NCBI RefSeq assembly: GCF_900095225.1
Contig: NZ_LT607419.1
Span: forward strand, 14,829-78,828
DNA length: 64,000 nucleotides
From: Pseudomonas sp. UMAB-08
Lineage (GTDB): Bacteria > Pseudomonadota > Gammaproteobacteria > Pseudomonadales > Pseudomonadaceae
Direction of reading: 5' to 3'
In this document: positions 27,630-36,617 of the stretch, piece after piece
Position numbering within the stretch: position 1 is the stretch's first letter
Layout: each line of letters starts with the position of its first letter
Translations under genes and position numbers: made by a program
The notes under the pieces: generated by a model
Databases searched by the model: none
What the model saw: the letters and a program-made list of their open reading frames with translations, nothing else
Told to the model about the DNA's origin: nothing

Positions 27630-30600
27630 ATGGGCGCTTTATGGCATTCCGATTCAAAGAAGACCGTGGTTCCTGCTGACGGTCCTGATGACGCTCCCCT
27701 GCCTAAACGTCCACGCCGCAAACGGTATGGCTGGCGTCTGTTCTGGTTGCTGTCGCTGATAGGGCTGGTTGCTCTAGGGCTGGCCATATCTGCCGAAACC
27801 CGCAGTTCAAAACTGCAAGCCCGGGAGTTCAGCCGCTTCGCCGCCACGCTCAGTTATTCGATGCAGCCCGGTCCCAGCAACTCGATCATGTACCCCGGCG
27901 AGGGCCCGTTTGATCGACGTCTGGGGTATTCGGCGCTGGATGAGTTTCTGCCGCGCCTGCTCAAGCGCGATTACCTAGTGACCCAGCAAACCCGGTTCTC
28001 TCCCGCCCTGCTCGCCTATAGCCAGCATGGCTTCTTCGTGCCCTATCAAGAGAAAATTCAGGCCGGGTTGTCGATTACTGATTGCCGGGGAGCTCCGCTC
28101 TATCAGTTCAGTTACCCACAGCAGCTCTACCCCAGCTTTGCGGCGATCCCGCCCTTGGTGGTGCATAGTTTGCTGTTTATCGAGAACCGCGACCTGCTTG
28201 ACCCGCAACAACCCTTGGCCAACCCTGCCGTCGACTGGCCGCGCTTTGCCAAGGCAGCGCTCTCCCAGGTCGCCAAGCTTTTCGCCCTGCCCGGCCAATC
28301 CGCGGGCGGCAGTACCCTCGCCACGCAACTGGAAAAGTATCGCCATTCACCCGATGGCTTGACCCAGTCCGGTGCCGAGAAGCTGCGGCAGATGATCTCC
28401 GCCAGCGTTCGTGCCTATCAAGATGGCCCGCAGACATTGGAGGCACGGCAACGCGTGGTCCGTGATTACCTCAACAGTGTCCCTCTGTCCGCCGTGCCTG
28501 GGCATGGCGAAGTGCATGGCCTGGCTGAGGGTTTACGCGTCTGGTATGGCGCGGACTTCGACAAGGTCAATCAACAACTGACTGACACTGCCAACGACCC
28601 AAAAAGCCTCGCTGAACGCGGTCTGGCGTTGCGTCAGGTGTTGTCACTGGTGATCGCCCAACGTCGGCCTTCGCATTATCTGGCCCGAGGTCGCGAAGAG
28701 TTGGCGCAATTGACTGACAGCCATATCCGCCTGCTGGCGCAGAACAATGTCATTGACCAGGCGCTGTCGAATGCGGCGTTGGCCAGCGCTGTGACTTATC
28801 GTGACTGGGCTCAGCAACCGACCCTTCAGCCCATCGAAACCAACAAGGGCATCAGTGTCGCCCGCAGTCGCCTGTCGACTCTGCTCAATCGCCCTCTGTA
28901 TGACCTCGACCGTCTGGATCTGGCGGCGACCAGTACCTTGCAAGGGGAGTTGCAAACCAGCGTCAGTCAATACCTGCGGGACTTGGCAGACCCGGCCTTC
29001 GCCACAAAAATGGGCTTGATCGGCGAGCATTTGCTGACGCCGACCAGCACCCAGGAGGTGCGTTACAGCTTCACCTTGTTCGAACGCGACCCGGATGGTT
29101 CTCGGGTGCGGGTGCAGACCGACAGCACCGACCAACCGTTCGACATCAACGAGGGCAGCAAGCTGGAACTGGGCTCAACTGCAAAAATGCGGGTACTGAC
29201 CACCTACCTGGAAATCATGTCTGAGCTGCATCAACGCTACGCCGGGAAAATGCCCTCCGAACTGAAAAAAGTCCCGGTCGAAGACCAGGACCGGCTCACC
29301 CGCTGGGCCCTCGATTACCTGATGCAGAACAAGGATCAAGACCTGTCGAAGATGCTCGCCGCAGCGCTGGATCGGCAGTACTCCGCCAGCCCCGGCGAAA
29401 GTTTTTTCACCGGCGGCGGGATGCATCACTTCAATAACTTTCGCAAAGAGGACAATGGCCGGAGCCCAAGCTTGCGTGACGCGATACGTGAGTCCATCAA
29501 CCTGCCGTTCATACGCTTGATGCGCGACGTGGTGCGTTACAGCATCTACCAGTCGGCCAACAGCAGCGCCCTTTTGCTCAAAGATGACAATGACCCCAGA
29601 CGTCAGGAATACCTGAGCCAGTTTGCCGACCGCGAGGGCACGGTGTTTCTTCTGCGCTTCTGGAAGCGCTACAAGAACAAGTCCACCCAGGACCGGCTGG
29701 ATACCTTCCTCGACGGCATGCACCCCACGGCGATTCGCCTGGCCGCCGTGCACCGTTACTTATTGCCCAATGCCGATCAGAGCGCGTTTAACGCCTTCGT
29801 TCGCGCGCACCTGGCCGATGACAAAGCGGCGGTCGACAAGTTGACCGACAAGCGCCTCGGCGAGCTGTATCAAAACTACGGGCCGGGCGCGTACAACCTG
29901 CCGGATCAAGGGTATATCGCCAAGGTTCACCCACTGGATCTGTGGCTGGTGGGCTACTTGCTGCAACACCCGCAGGCGAAGTTCAACGAGGCACTTGTTG
30001 CCAGTCAAAACGAGCGTCAAGAGGTGTATAGCTGGCTGTTCAAAAGTCGGCACAAAAGCGCTCGTGACAGCCGGATTCGCACGATGATGGAGATCGAAGC
30101 GTTCCTCGATATTCACAGCCGCTGGCAACGACTGGGTTATCCATTCGATCACCTGGTGCCGTCACTGGCGACCGCGATTGGCAGTTCGGGGGACCGTCCG
30201 GCAGCATTGGCCGAGTTGATCGGGATCATTCAGAACGACGGTATCCGCCTGCCCGTACTGCGTGTCGACAGCCTGCACTTTGCTGCCGGGACGCCCTACG
30301 AAACGCAGTTGGCGAATAACCCCAATCTGGGTAAGCGTGTGCTCCCGGTCGAGGTCGCGACGGCCATGCGTGAAGCGCTGTCGCAAGTGGTGGATGCCGG
30401 CACGGCGCGGCGTGTGCAGGGCAGCTTCAAACTCGAGGACGGCACCGTGCTGGCCATGGGCGGCAAAACCGGGACTGGTGACAACCGGATCGAGAGCATT
30501 GGCGCCAGAGGCCGAATCCTCGGGTCGCGGTCAATCAACCGCACGGCGACGTTTGTGTTCTACATCGGTGCCAATCACTTCGGGACGCTGACGGCATTCG

Positions 30601-30755
30601 TACCCGGTCGCGCGTCTGAAGCCTTCAAGTTCACGTCAGCATTGCCCGTACAGGTGCTCAAAGGCATGGCGCCGATCCTTAACCCCTATCTCGTGCCAGG
30701 CAGCCACACCGCCTGTAACGCCCCACCCGTGCCATTGCAGGCCAGCACTGAATAA
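27630..30755 (+). CDS. Large class A penicillin-binding protein-like transglycosylase/transpeptidase
   Basis: A 1041-residue inner-membrane protein with a basic N-terminus (PKRPRRKRYGW), one helix at about residues 34-54, then a periplasmic part. The glycosyltransferase motifs are degenerate but visible: ENRDLL (Glu185) and GGSTLATQLEK. All three penicillin-binding motifs are present: S516-TAK, S622-I-N and K946-TG. The long insert between them makes it bigger than PBP1a or PBP1b. It probably polymerises and cross-links peptidoglycan under special conditions. It is monocistronic, upstream of the PadR regulator; no ribosome site stands out and the ATG was taken because it directly precedes the basic leader. 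Confidence 0.85.
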   Translation: MGALWHSDSKKTVVPADGPDDAPLPKRPRRKRYGWRLFWLLSLIGLVALGLAISAETRSSKLQAREFSRFAATLSYSMQPGPSNSIMYPGEGPFDRRLGYSALDEFLPRLLKRDYLVTQQTRFSPALLAYSQHGFFVPYQEKIQAGLSITDCRGAPLYQFSYPQQLYPSFAAIPPLVVHSLLFIENRDLLDPQQPLANPAVDWPRFAKAALSQVAKLFALPGQSAGGSTLATQLEKYRHSPDGLTQSGAEKLRQMISASVRAYQDGPQTLEARQRVVRDYLNSVPLSAVPGHGEVHGLAEGLRVWYGADFDKVNQQLTDTANDPKSLAERGLALRQVLSLVIAQRRPSHYLARGREELAQLTDSHIRLLAQNNVIDQALSNAALASAVTYRDWAQQPTLQPIETNKGISVARSRLSTLLNRPLYDLDRLDLAATSTLQGELQTSVSQYLRDLADPAFATKMGLIGEHLLTPTSTQEVRYSFTLFERDPDGSRVRVQTDSTDQPFDINEGSKLELGSTAKMRVLTTYLEIMSELHQRYAGKMPSELKKVPVEDQDRLTRWALDYLMQNKDQDLSKMLAAALDRQYSASPGESFFTGGGMHHFNNFRKEDNGRSPSLRDAIRESINLPFIRLMRDVVRYSIYQSANSSALLLKDDNDPRRQEYLSQFADREGTVFLLRFWKRYKNKSTQDRLDTFLDGMHPTAIRLAAVHRYLLPNADQSAFNAFVRAHLADDKAAVDKLTDKRLGELYQNYGPGAYNLPDQGYIAKVHPLDLWLVGYLLQHPQAKFNEALVASQNERQEVYSWLFKSRHKSARDSRIRTMMEIEAFLDIHSRWQRLGYPFDHLVPSLATAIGSSGDRPAALAELIGIIQNDGIRLPVLRVDSLHFAAGTPYETQLANNPNLGKRVLPVEVATAMREALSQVVDAGTARRVQGSFKLEDGTVLAMGGKTGTGDNRIESIGARGRILGSRSINRTATFVFYIGANHFGTLTAFVPGRASEAFKFTSALPVQVLKGMAPILNPYLVPGSHTACNAPPVPLQASTE

Positions 30756-30784
30756 GAATAATTCTCTTTTATCTCTTGCGCTCA

Positions 30785-30816
30785 AAGTTAGATATATCTT
30801 AAGGTATATCTAACTT
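30785..30816. promoter_or_regulatory. 32-bp palindromic operator for the PadR-type regulator
   Basis: A near-perfect palindrome with 12-bp arms AAGTTAGATATA and TATATCTAACTT around TCTTAAGG (one mismatched pair) ends 18 bp before the regulator ATG, immediately ahead of the AGGAGAGAG ribosome site. Its AT-richness and position over the likely promoter fit an autorepressor site. E. coli YqjI, the closest described relative, also binds palindromes in front of its own gene and yqjH. Confidence 0.75.
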
Positions 30817-30833
30817 ACGCAGGAGAGAGATAA

Positions 30834-31421
30834 ATGAGTGAACCCAGTGACCCCACTCACCATGCCCATCGAGACCACCGCGATCACGGTGACGGTCGCG
30901 ACGGTTTCGAGAAACGTCCCGGCCGTGAACGCGGAGGACGCGGCCCGCGCGTCTTTGCCCCCGGCGACCTGAAATTACTGCTGCTCGCGTTGATCGCCGA
31001 ACAACCCAGCCACGGCTATGACTTGATCCGCCAGATCGAAGGCATGTTTGACGGTGCCTACAGCCCGAGCCCGGGGGTGATTTACCCGACGCTGACCTTT
31101 CTTGAAGAAAGCGAAATGATCCTCGGCGACGCCCAGGGCGGGAAAAAACACTACGTCGTGACCCGCATCGGCGAGCAGTCGCTGACGGAACAGGCCATCG
31201 CGCTGGAGGGTGTGCGCACCCGCATCGACGTCAGTAAGCGCGCCTTGCGCGGACATGATCGACCGCCGCAAATCCATGAAGCCGTGCACAACCTGCGGCA
31301 TGCACTGCAACTGCATCACGGGCGCTGGAATGCTGCAGAAATCCTGCGCGTGAGCACCCTGCTGAACGACACCGCCAAAGCCATCGTCGATGGCCCTGTC
31401 CGCCCCCCGGAGAAGTCTTGA
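30834..31421 (+). CDS. PadR-family regulator, YqjI-like
   Basis: A 195-residue regulator with a His/Asp-rich N-terminal tail (HHAHRDHRDHGDGRDG), a Gly/Arg linker, then a PadR winged helix (LLLLALIAEQPSHGYDLIRQIE ... PGVIYPTLTFLEE). This is the layout of E. coli YqjI, a nickel- or iron-responsive repressor whose His-rich tail binds metal. The next gene is a siderophore-interacting ferric reductase, like yqjH in E. coli, and begins at the last base of this stop codon. A large palindrome covers the promoter. Metal-controlled repression of both genes is the likely role. Confidence 0.87.
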   Translation: MSEPSDPTHHAHRDHRDHGDGRDGFEKRPGRERGGRGPRVFAPGDLKLLLLALIAEQPSHGYDLIRQIEGMFDGAYSPSPGVIYPTLTFLEESEMILGDAQGGKKHYVVTRIGEQSLTEQAIALEGVRTRIDVSKRALRGHDRPPQIHEAVHNLRHALQLHHGRWNAAEILRVSTLLNDTAKAIVDGPVRPPEKS

Positions 31422-32191
31422 TGAATTCGCAACAAACCATTCACCGCGTCAGCCATGACATCAAACGCCGCAAGCTGGAGGTGCTGCGCGTCATCGACCT
31501 GACACCCCGGATGCGCCGCATCACCTTGGGCGGGCCGCAACTGCAGGGCTTTGTCAGCCAAGGCACCGACGACCACGTCAAACTGATCTTCGCGCAAACG
31601 ACCGAAGAGCAGGCAGCACTCGAGACCTTTGTCCCCGGCGCCCCAGGCGATGGCCCAAGCCCGGCGATGCGCGACTACACGCCCCGCCGCTATGACGCAG
31701 AGGCTGGCGAGCTGGACATCGATTTCGTCCTCCACGGCGAGGGTCCTGCCGCCACGTGGGCAGCGCAGGCCAAACCGGGGCAATCGCTGTACATCGCCGG
31801 CCCACGGGGCTCGATGATCGTCCCGGACATTTTCGACAGCTATTTACTGATCGGCGATGAAACCGCCCTCCCCGCCATTGCCCGCCGTGTAGAAAGCCTG
31901 CCGGCCAACCGCAGTGCGCTGGTGGTGGTCGAGATCGCCGACTCGTCCGAACAGCAGACGTTGCACAGCCAGGCTCAGGTCGACGTGATCTGGATTGTGC
32001 GGGGCGAGCAGGATCTGGTGGAGGTCACCCGCAGGCTGGAAATGCCGGAAGGCAAGCTATACGCCTGGGTGGCAACTGAAGCGGCATTGTCACGCAAGGT
32101 TCGTCGTGTATTGCTGAATGAATTTGGCCTGGAGGAAAGCCTGGTAAAAACGGTCGGTTACTGGCGCCTGAATGAGGCCGACAACGGTTGA
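31421..32191 (+). CDS. Siderophore-interacting ferric reductase (YqjH/ViuB type)
   Basis: A 256-residue flavoprotein of the siderophore-interacting family: FAD-binding RDYTPRRYD, then GPRGS and LLIGDETALPAIARRVESL in the NAD(P)H domain, ending in the family-typical YWRLNEADNG. It reduces ferric siderophores in the cytoplasm to release iron. ATG 31421 overlaps the regulator stop by one base, so the two are co-translated. Nickel interferes with such reductases in E. coli, which explains a metal-responsive partner. Confidence 0.9.
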   Translation: MNSQQTIHRVSHDIKRRKLEVLRVIDLTPRMRRITLGGPQLQGFVSQGTDDHVKLIFAQTTEEQAALETFVPGAPGDGPSPAMRDYTPRRYDAEAGELDIDFVLHGEGPAATWAAQAKPGQSLYIAGPRGSMIVPDIFDSYLLIGDETALPAIARRVESLPANRSALVVVEIADSSEQQTLHSQAQVDVIWIVRGEQDLVEVTRRLEMPEGKLYAWVATEAALSRKVRRVLLNEFGLEESLVKTVGYWRLNEADNG

Positions 32192-32219
32192 AGGTGCTTC
32201 GCAACAGGAGGTACCGGCG

Positions 32220-32242
32220 ATGCGGTCTTGAACAGACCGCAT
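32220..32242. terminator. Hairpin between convergent genes
   Basis: ATGCGGTCT-TGAAC-AGACCGCAT is a perfect 9-bp stem lying between the ferric reductase stop and the convergent Pr6Pr gene. There is no T-run, so it is a probable but not certain terminator. Confidence 0.55.
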
Positions 32243-32246
32243 TCCT

Positions 32247-32909
32247 TCATCCTCTGGCGTTGCGGCCCTTGACCCTGTCCAGCCCGACCAGCACCAGCGA
32301 GACCATGACAAACCCTGCCAACACGCCACCTGCATTGATAAAGGCCTTGGCATAACCGAGGGTGCCGATATCAATAAAGGGGTACATGTAGTCGCCAATC
32401 AAATCCCCCCGCAACAGCACGTAAGCGAAATACACCAGCGGGTAAATCGCCCACAGCAGCACGTGGCTCAAGCGCAATACCCCTTTATGGACGTATAGCC
32501 ACCAATACACCAGAAACAGCAGCGGCATGATGTCGTGCAGCAATTCGTCCGCGATCCATTGCCAGCCCTGAGGCTGCCACAAATGGCGCAGGAGCACGTT
32601 GTAAGCGAGGCCCACCAGCACAATGCTGGCGGCAATGCCGCTGCACACCCAAGGGGTTCGGAAAAAGCGATGAACACCATCGCTTCTCCTAACGACCGCG
32701 CAGGTCAGGGCACTCGCCACCAAGGTGTTCGTGAGTATGGTAAAAAAACTGAAGAACCTCACCAACCCACCGAGCAGACTCGCTTGATCCGCCCACCGCG
32801 CGAAAAAAATCAAAAACAACTGGATAGCCAATGCCGACCATCCCAGCAGTGCTGCGATGATGATGAAGCTGCGCTGTCCTTGCGACTGTTGCGAGTGTTC
32901 GCTGTGCAT
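32247..32909 (-). CDS. Pr6Pr family membrane protein
   Basis: A 220-residue protein with six membrane helices and the family features FFTILTNTLVA, WIADELLHDIMPLLFLVYWWLY and YPLVYFAYVLLRG. Pr6Pr (FAR-17a/AIG1-like) proteins are found across bacteria with no established function. ATG 32909 is chosen because AAGG lies upstream of it, although 12 bp away; ATG 32921 would have no spacing from that site. Ends 5 bp from a hairpin. Confidence 0.8.
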   Translation of the reverse strand: MHSEHSQQSQGQRSFIIIAALLGWSALAIQLFLIFFARWADQASLLGGLVRFFSFFTILTNTLVASALTCAVVRRSDGVHRFFRTPWVCSGIAASIVLVGLAYNVLLRHLWQPQGWQWIADELLHDIMPLLFLVYWWLYVHKGVLRLSHVLLWAIYPLVYFAYVLLRGDLIGDYMYPFIDIGTLGYAKAFINAGGVLAGFVMVSLVLVGLDRVKGRNARG

Positions 32910-32952
32910 CGTTTTAATCATCCTTGGGTGTCGGCAGAGAAAGCAGGGAACC

Positions 32953-33180
32953 TCACCAGCCTTTGCTGCGTGCCAGCTTCACGTACAAACCTTCGACCTT
33001 CTCCCGCGCCCACGGGGTCTTGCGCAGAAACGTCAGGCTGGACTTGATGCTCGGATCGCTTTTGAAACAACGAATATCAATACGCTCCGCCAATCCCGAC
33101 CATTCGTAGTGCGCCACCAGCGCGGTGAGGATCTGCTCCAGCGTTACGCCATGCAGAGGATTGTTGTTGGATGTCGTCAT
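32953..33180 (-). CDS. VF530 family DNA-binding protein
   Basis: A 75-residue protein matching the VF530 (DUF2132) family: [33 protein letters not shown] and [21 protein letters not shown]. The family has a winged-helix-like fold with proposed double-stranded DNA binding. It is upstream of the Pr6Pr gene on the same strand and may be co-transcribed with it. A 16-bp palindrome lies 39 bp upstream of its start. Confidence 0.88.
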   Translation of the reverse strand: MTTSNNNPLHGVTLEQILTALVAHYEWSGLAERIDIRCFKSDPSIKSSLTFLRKTPWAREKVEGLYVKLARSKGW

Positions 33181-33674
33181 ACCAGGCCTTCGAGCTGATT
33201 TAAGCGGGGTTTGCCCCGTAAGGTGCGCACCTTAGCCGAGCCTCCCCGTAGCGGGAAGAGCTTAGCGTGCCGAGGCATCAGATTGGCATCAGACAAACAC
33301 CGATAGAAGTTGTAGGAAATAACCCCTTCACCTGCGCTGCCTGCCTGCCTACCTTTCACTGTTACTGAATCCGCAATAAGCCTTGGCGCATCCTTTCCTT
33401 TCGCTTATGGGCTCAGGTCTCTATCATTACAGATCATTGCTGAATCGATTCACCAACGAATACGTCTCATGTTAGGCACAAAGGCCTGAACTCTGAGCAT
33501 CGATAGCTGCCTATGAAATAACCCCGTCAAATCCTGACTGCGCCCCCGCCGACGGAACGCATCCAGTCGCCAAAATCAGTGGCTTCAATGCGCATGCATG
33601 TGACTGGACTAGGCTCACAAACAGACGTTACGCACCAAGCGACACCCCCCTTAATCGTCCTGGAGAAACACATT
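33181..33674. other. Intergenic region between VF530 and gcd
   Basis: This 494-bp region contains a hairpin CGGGG-TTTG-CCCCG at about 33205-33218 and a perfect palindrome TAAGGTGCGCACCTTA at 33219-33234, both close to the VF530 start and possibly its operator or leader. The remainder is AT-richer, lacks protein-like frames and must hold the gcd promoter; I could not pick a convincing one. Confidence 0.5.
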
Positions 33675-36113
33675 ATGAGCACTGATGGTGCTTTAAGCAG
33701 AACACGCCTGTTACCGACATTGCTCGGTCTGGTGTTGCTGCTGATGGGCCTGGTCATGTTGGCAGGAGGTATCAAGCTGACGCTGCTGGGCGGCTCGCTG
33801 TACTACCTGCTGGCCGGTATCGGCTTTGCCCTGACTGGCGTGTTGCTCATCGCCGCACGCCGTGCCGCGCTAGGCCTGTACGCGCTGCTTCTGCTCGCCA
33901 GTACGCTCTGGGCACTGTGGGAAGTGGGCCTGGATTGGTGGCAACTGGTGCCGCGTCTGGCGCTGTGGTTCGCGTTGGGCATCGTGCTTTTGCTGCCGTG
34001 GTTTCGTCGTCCGCTGCTGCGTGGGCAACCCGCACCCATGGCCACCGGCGCATTAAGCATCGCCGTGGTGCTGGCCGGTCTTACAGCGTTGGCCAGCCAG
34101 TTCACCCACCCTGGTGAGATCAAAGGCCAACTGGACCGCGAGACCGCAGGCACCACCAACACCGCCCCGGCCATGCCCGACGGTGATTGGCAATCCTATG
34201 GGCGCACCGCGTTCGGTGATCGCTATTCGCCGCTGGCGCAGATCACCCCTGAAAACGCGGGCAAGCTGGTGCCTGCCTGGACCTATCGCACAGGGGATAT
34301 CCCTGGGCCGAACGATCCGGGGGAAACCACGGCCGAGAACACCCCACTCAAGGTCAACGGCATGCTCTACGTGTGCACGCCCCACAGCCAGGTGATCGCG
34401 CTGGACCCGGACACCGGCAAGGAAATCTGGCGTTTCGACCCGAAGATCAGCACGCAGAAAGCGGCAAACTTCAAAGGGTGGGCGCACATGACCTGCCGTG
34501 GCGTGTCGTATCACGATGATGCTGCTTACGCTGCGACCCCCGCTCCGGCGCCGTCGGCAGTGCCTGGGCGAAGCCCTGCGCCAGCAGCAACAGCGGCGAC
34601 CAGCACCAACGCGTGCCCACGTCGCCTGTTACTGCCAACCGCGGACACCCGTCTGATCGCGCTGAACGCCGACACCGGCAAGCCGTGCGAAGACTTCGGT
34701 GTTAACGGCTCGATTGATCTGGGCGCCAACATCGGTGCCTTCACGCCGGGTGGCTACTACTCCCCCTCGCCGCCTGCCGTGACTCAAAATCTGGTCGTCA
34801 TCGGTGGTCACGTCACTGACAACCTCTCCACCGATGAGCCGTCCGGGGTGATTCGCGCGTTCGACGTGCACACCGGTCGCCTGGTCTGGAACTGGGACAG
34901 CGGCAATCCGAACGACACCACACCGATTGCTCCGGGCAAAACCTACACCCGCAACTCTCCCAACATGTGGTCGATGTTCAGCGTCGACGAAAAGCTCGGC
35001 ATGCTTTATCTGCCGATGGGTAACCAGATGCCTGACCAGTGGGGCGGCAATCGCACCCCTGAATCAGAGAAGTACAGCGCCGGCCTCGTCGCGCTGGACA
35101 TCGCTACCGGCCACGTACGCTGGAACTTCCAGTTCACCCATCACGACTTGTGGGACATGGACGTCGGCGGTCAGCCGACACTGATGGACATGAAAACCGC
35201 AGACGGCATGAAACAAGCTGTCCTGGCATCGACCAAGCAGGGCAGCATCTACGTGCTGGACCGCAGCAACGGTCAACCGATCGTGCCCATCAACGAAATC
35301 CCGGTACCACAAGGCGCGGTTGCCGGCGATCACACATCGCCGACCCAGCCCAAGTCTGACCTGAACTTCATGCCGCCGCCCCTGAAAGAGCGCGACATGT
35401 GGGGCGTGACGCCGTTCGATCAGATGCTGTGCCGGATCGACTTCAAATCCCTGCGCTATGACGGCCCTTTCACTCCGCCATCGCTGCAAGGGTCGATTGT
35501 CTATCCAGGCAATTTCGGCGTGTTCGACTGGGGGGGTATCTCGGTTGATCCCGTGCGTCAGATCGCGTTCGTAAACCCAAGCTACATGGCCTTCAAATCC
35601 AAGCTGGTTCCCGCAGCAGAAGTTGAAGGTGGCCCGGGCCGTAAAAGCGAAACCCAAGGCGTACAACCCAACAAAGGCGCGCCTTATGGGGTGATCCTCG
35701 AAGCGATGCTGTCGCCGATGGGCCTGCCTTGCCAAGCGCCAGCCTGGGGTTACGTCGCAGCCGTGGACCTGACCAATCACACCACGATCTGGAAACACCA
35801 GAACGGCACTGTGCGTGACAGTGCGCCAGTGCCGATCCCGTTGACCATGGGCGTACCTAGCCTGGGCGGCACGTTTGTCACCAAGGGTGGCGTGGCGTTC
35901 CTGAGCGGCACCCTCGACCAGTACCTGCGCGCCTACGATGTTCGTAACGGCAAGCAGCTGTGGGAAGGTCGCCTGCCAGCAGGCGCCCAGACCACACCGA
36001 TGACCTACACCGGCAAGGACGGCAAGCAGTACGTGCTGGTCATGGCGGGCGGTCACGGTTCACTGGGCACCAAACAAGGCGATTACATCCTGGCGTTCAA
36101 ACTGCCGGACTGA
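33675..36113 (+). CDS. gcd: Membrane-bound PQQ-dependent glucose dehydrogenase
   Basis: An 812-residue quinoprotein that oxidises glucose to gluconate in the periplasm and passes electrons to ubiquinone. Five N-terminal membrane helices (to about residue 150) precede an eight-bladed propeller with repeated tryptophan-docking segments (WQSYGRTAFGDRYSPLAQI, VRWNFQFTHHDLWDMDVGGQP, DQYLRAYDVRNGKQLWEGRL). A Pro/Ala/Ser-rich insert at about residues 287-311 is unlike the E. coli enzyme. ATG 33675 with GGAGA upstream was chosen over a longer frame. A strong terminator follows, and the gene is not linked to pqq genes here. Direct glucose oxidation supports mineral phosphate solubilisation in soil pseudomonads. 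Confidence 0.95.
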   Translation: MSTDGALSRTRLLPTLLGLVLLLMGLVMLAGGIKLTLLGGSLYYLLAGIGFALTGVLLIAARRAALGLYALLLLASTLWALWEVGLDWWQLVPRLALWFALGIVLLLPWFRRPLLRGQPAPMATGALSIAVVLAGLTALASQFTHPGEIKGQLDRETAGTTNTAPAMPDGDWQSYGRTAFGDRYSPLAQITPENAGKLVPAWTYRTGDIPGPNDPGETTAENTPLKVNGMLYVCTPHSQVIALDPDTGKEIWRFDPKISTQKAANFKGWAHMTCRGVSYHDDAAYAATPAPAPSAVPGRSPAPAATAATSTNACPRRLLLPTADTRLIALNADTGKPCEDFGVNGSIDLGANIGAFTPGGYYSPSPPAVTQNLVVIGGHVTDNLSTDEPSGVIRAFDVHTGRLVWNWDSGNPNDTTPIAPGKTYTRNSPNMWSMFSVDEKLGMLYLPMGNQMPDQWGGNRTPESEKYSAGLVALDIATGHVRWNFQFTHHDLWDMDVGGQPTLMDMKTADGMKQAVLASTKQGSIYVLDRSNGQPIVPINEIPVPQGAVAGDHTSPTQPKSDLNFMPPPLKERDMWGVTPFDQMLCRIDFKSLRYDGPFTPPSLQGSIVYPGNFGVFDWGGISVDPVRQIAFVNPSYMAFKSKLVPAAEVEGGPGRKSETQGVQPNKGAPYGVILEAMLSPMGLPCQAPAWGYVAAVDLTNHTTIWKHQNGTVRDSAPVPIPLTMGVPSLGGTFVTKGGVAFLSGTLDQYLRAYDVRNGKQLWEGRLPAGAQTTPMTYTGKDGKQYVLVMAGGHGSLGTKQGDYILAFKLPD

Positions 36114-36134
36114 TGATGCAATGACCCCATGAAA

Positions 36135-36167
36135 AAGGCGGCTACCGAAAGGTAGCCGCCTTTTTTT
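36135..36167. terminator. Bidirectional intrinsic terminator after gcd
   Basis: AAGGCGGCTACC-GAAA-GGTAGCCGCCTT is a perfect 12-bp stem with a GAAA tetraloop, followed by a T-run on the + strand and preceded by an A-run that serves the convergent haemoglobin operon. Confidence 0.95.
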
Positions 36168-36183
36168 GCAGCGCTGATCAGCC

Positions 36184-36615
36184 TTACTTCTCGATCACAT
36201 CCCCACGCAGGGGCGCTAACGTTGCGATCAAGCGATTCTGCGTCGGGACTGAAATGCCCTGCGCGTCCATGGCGTCGATCAAGTCTTCAACCAGCGCGTT
36301 GAAATCACTGCGGGACACATGCTGACCTTTGTGGACCTCTGGCATGGGGTCGCCGGTGTAGCGGCAAGGGCCGCCCGCTTTGACACAGAACTGTTCAACC
36401 AGTTTGTCGCGCAAGCGCACGATATCGACCTTTTTGAAATGCTCGACGATGCGCTTGTCATGAGCGACGTTGATCAGCATGCCTTCCACAATCTGCTGAA
36501 TGCCTGCACGCTGCCCCAGCGCGTTGTACAGGCTCGGGTCATTCTCGACTGGCGGGGCGGAGTGTTGCGCACAGCCAGCCAGTACGGCGATCAAAATCCA
36601 CGGTAACAGGCGCAT
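36184..36615 (-). CDS. Lipoprotein group 1 truncated haemoglobin
   Basis: A 143-residue protein with a lipoprotein signal (lipobox LAGC, Cys15) followed by a 2-on-2 globin: SLYNALGQRAGIQQIVEGMLINV, KRIVEHFKK, and the proximal histidine His95 in MPEVHKGQHVS. Truncated haemoglobins bind O2, NO or CO; here the lipid anchor puts the haem in the periplasm, which is unusual. ATG 36615 has GGGGAGC upstream. It is the last gene of a four-gene minus-strand operon with a cupredoxin, a GGDEF/EAL protein and a DUF3034 protein, only 2 bp after the latter. Confidence 0.88.
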   Translation of the reverse strand: MRLLPWILIAVLAGCAQHSAPPVENDPSLYNALGQRAGIQQIVEGMLINVAHDKRIVEHFKKVDIVRLRDKLVEQFCVKAGGPCRYTGDPMPEVHKGQHVSRSDFNALVEDLIDAMDAQGISVPTQNRLIATLAPLRGDVIEK

Positions 36616-36617
36616 GA

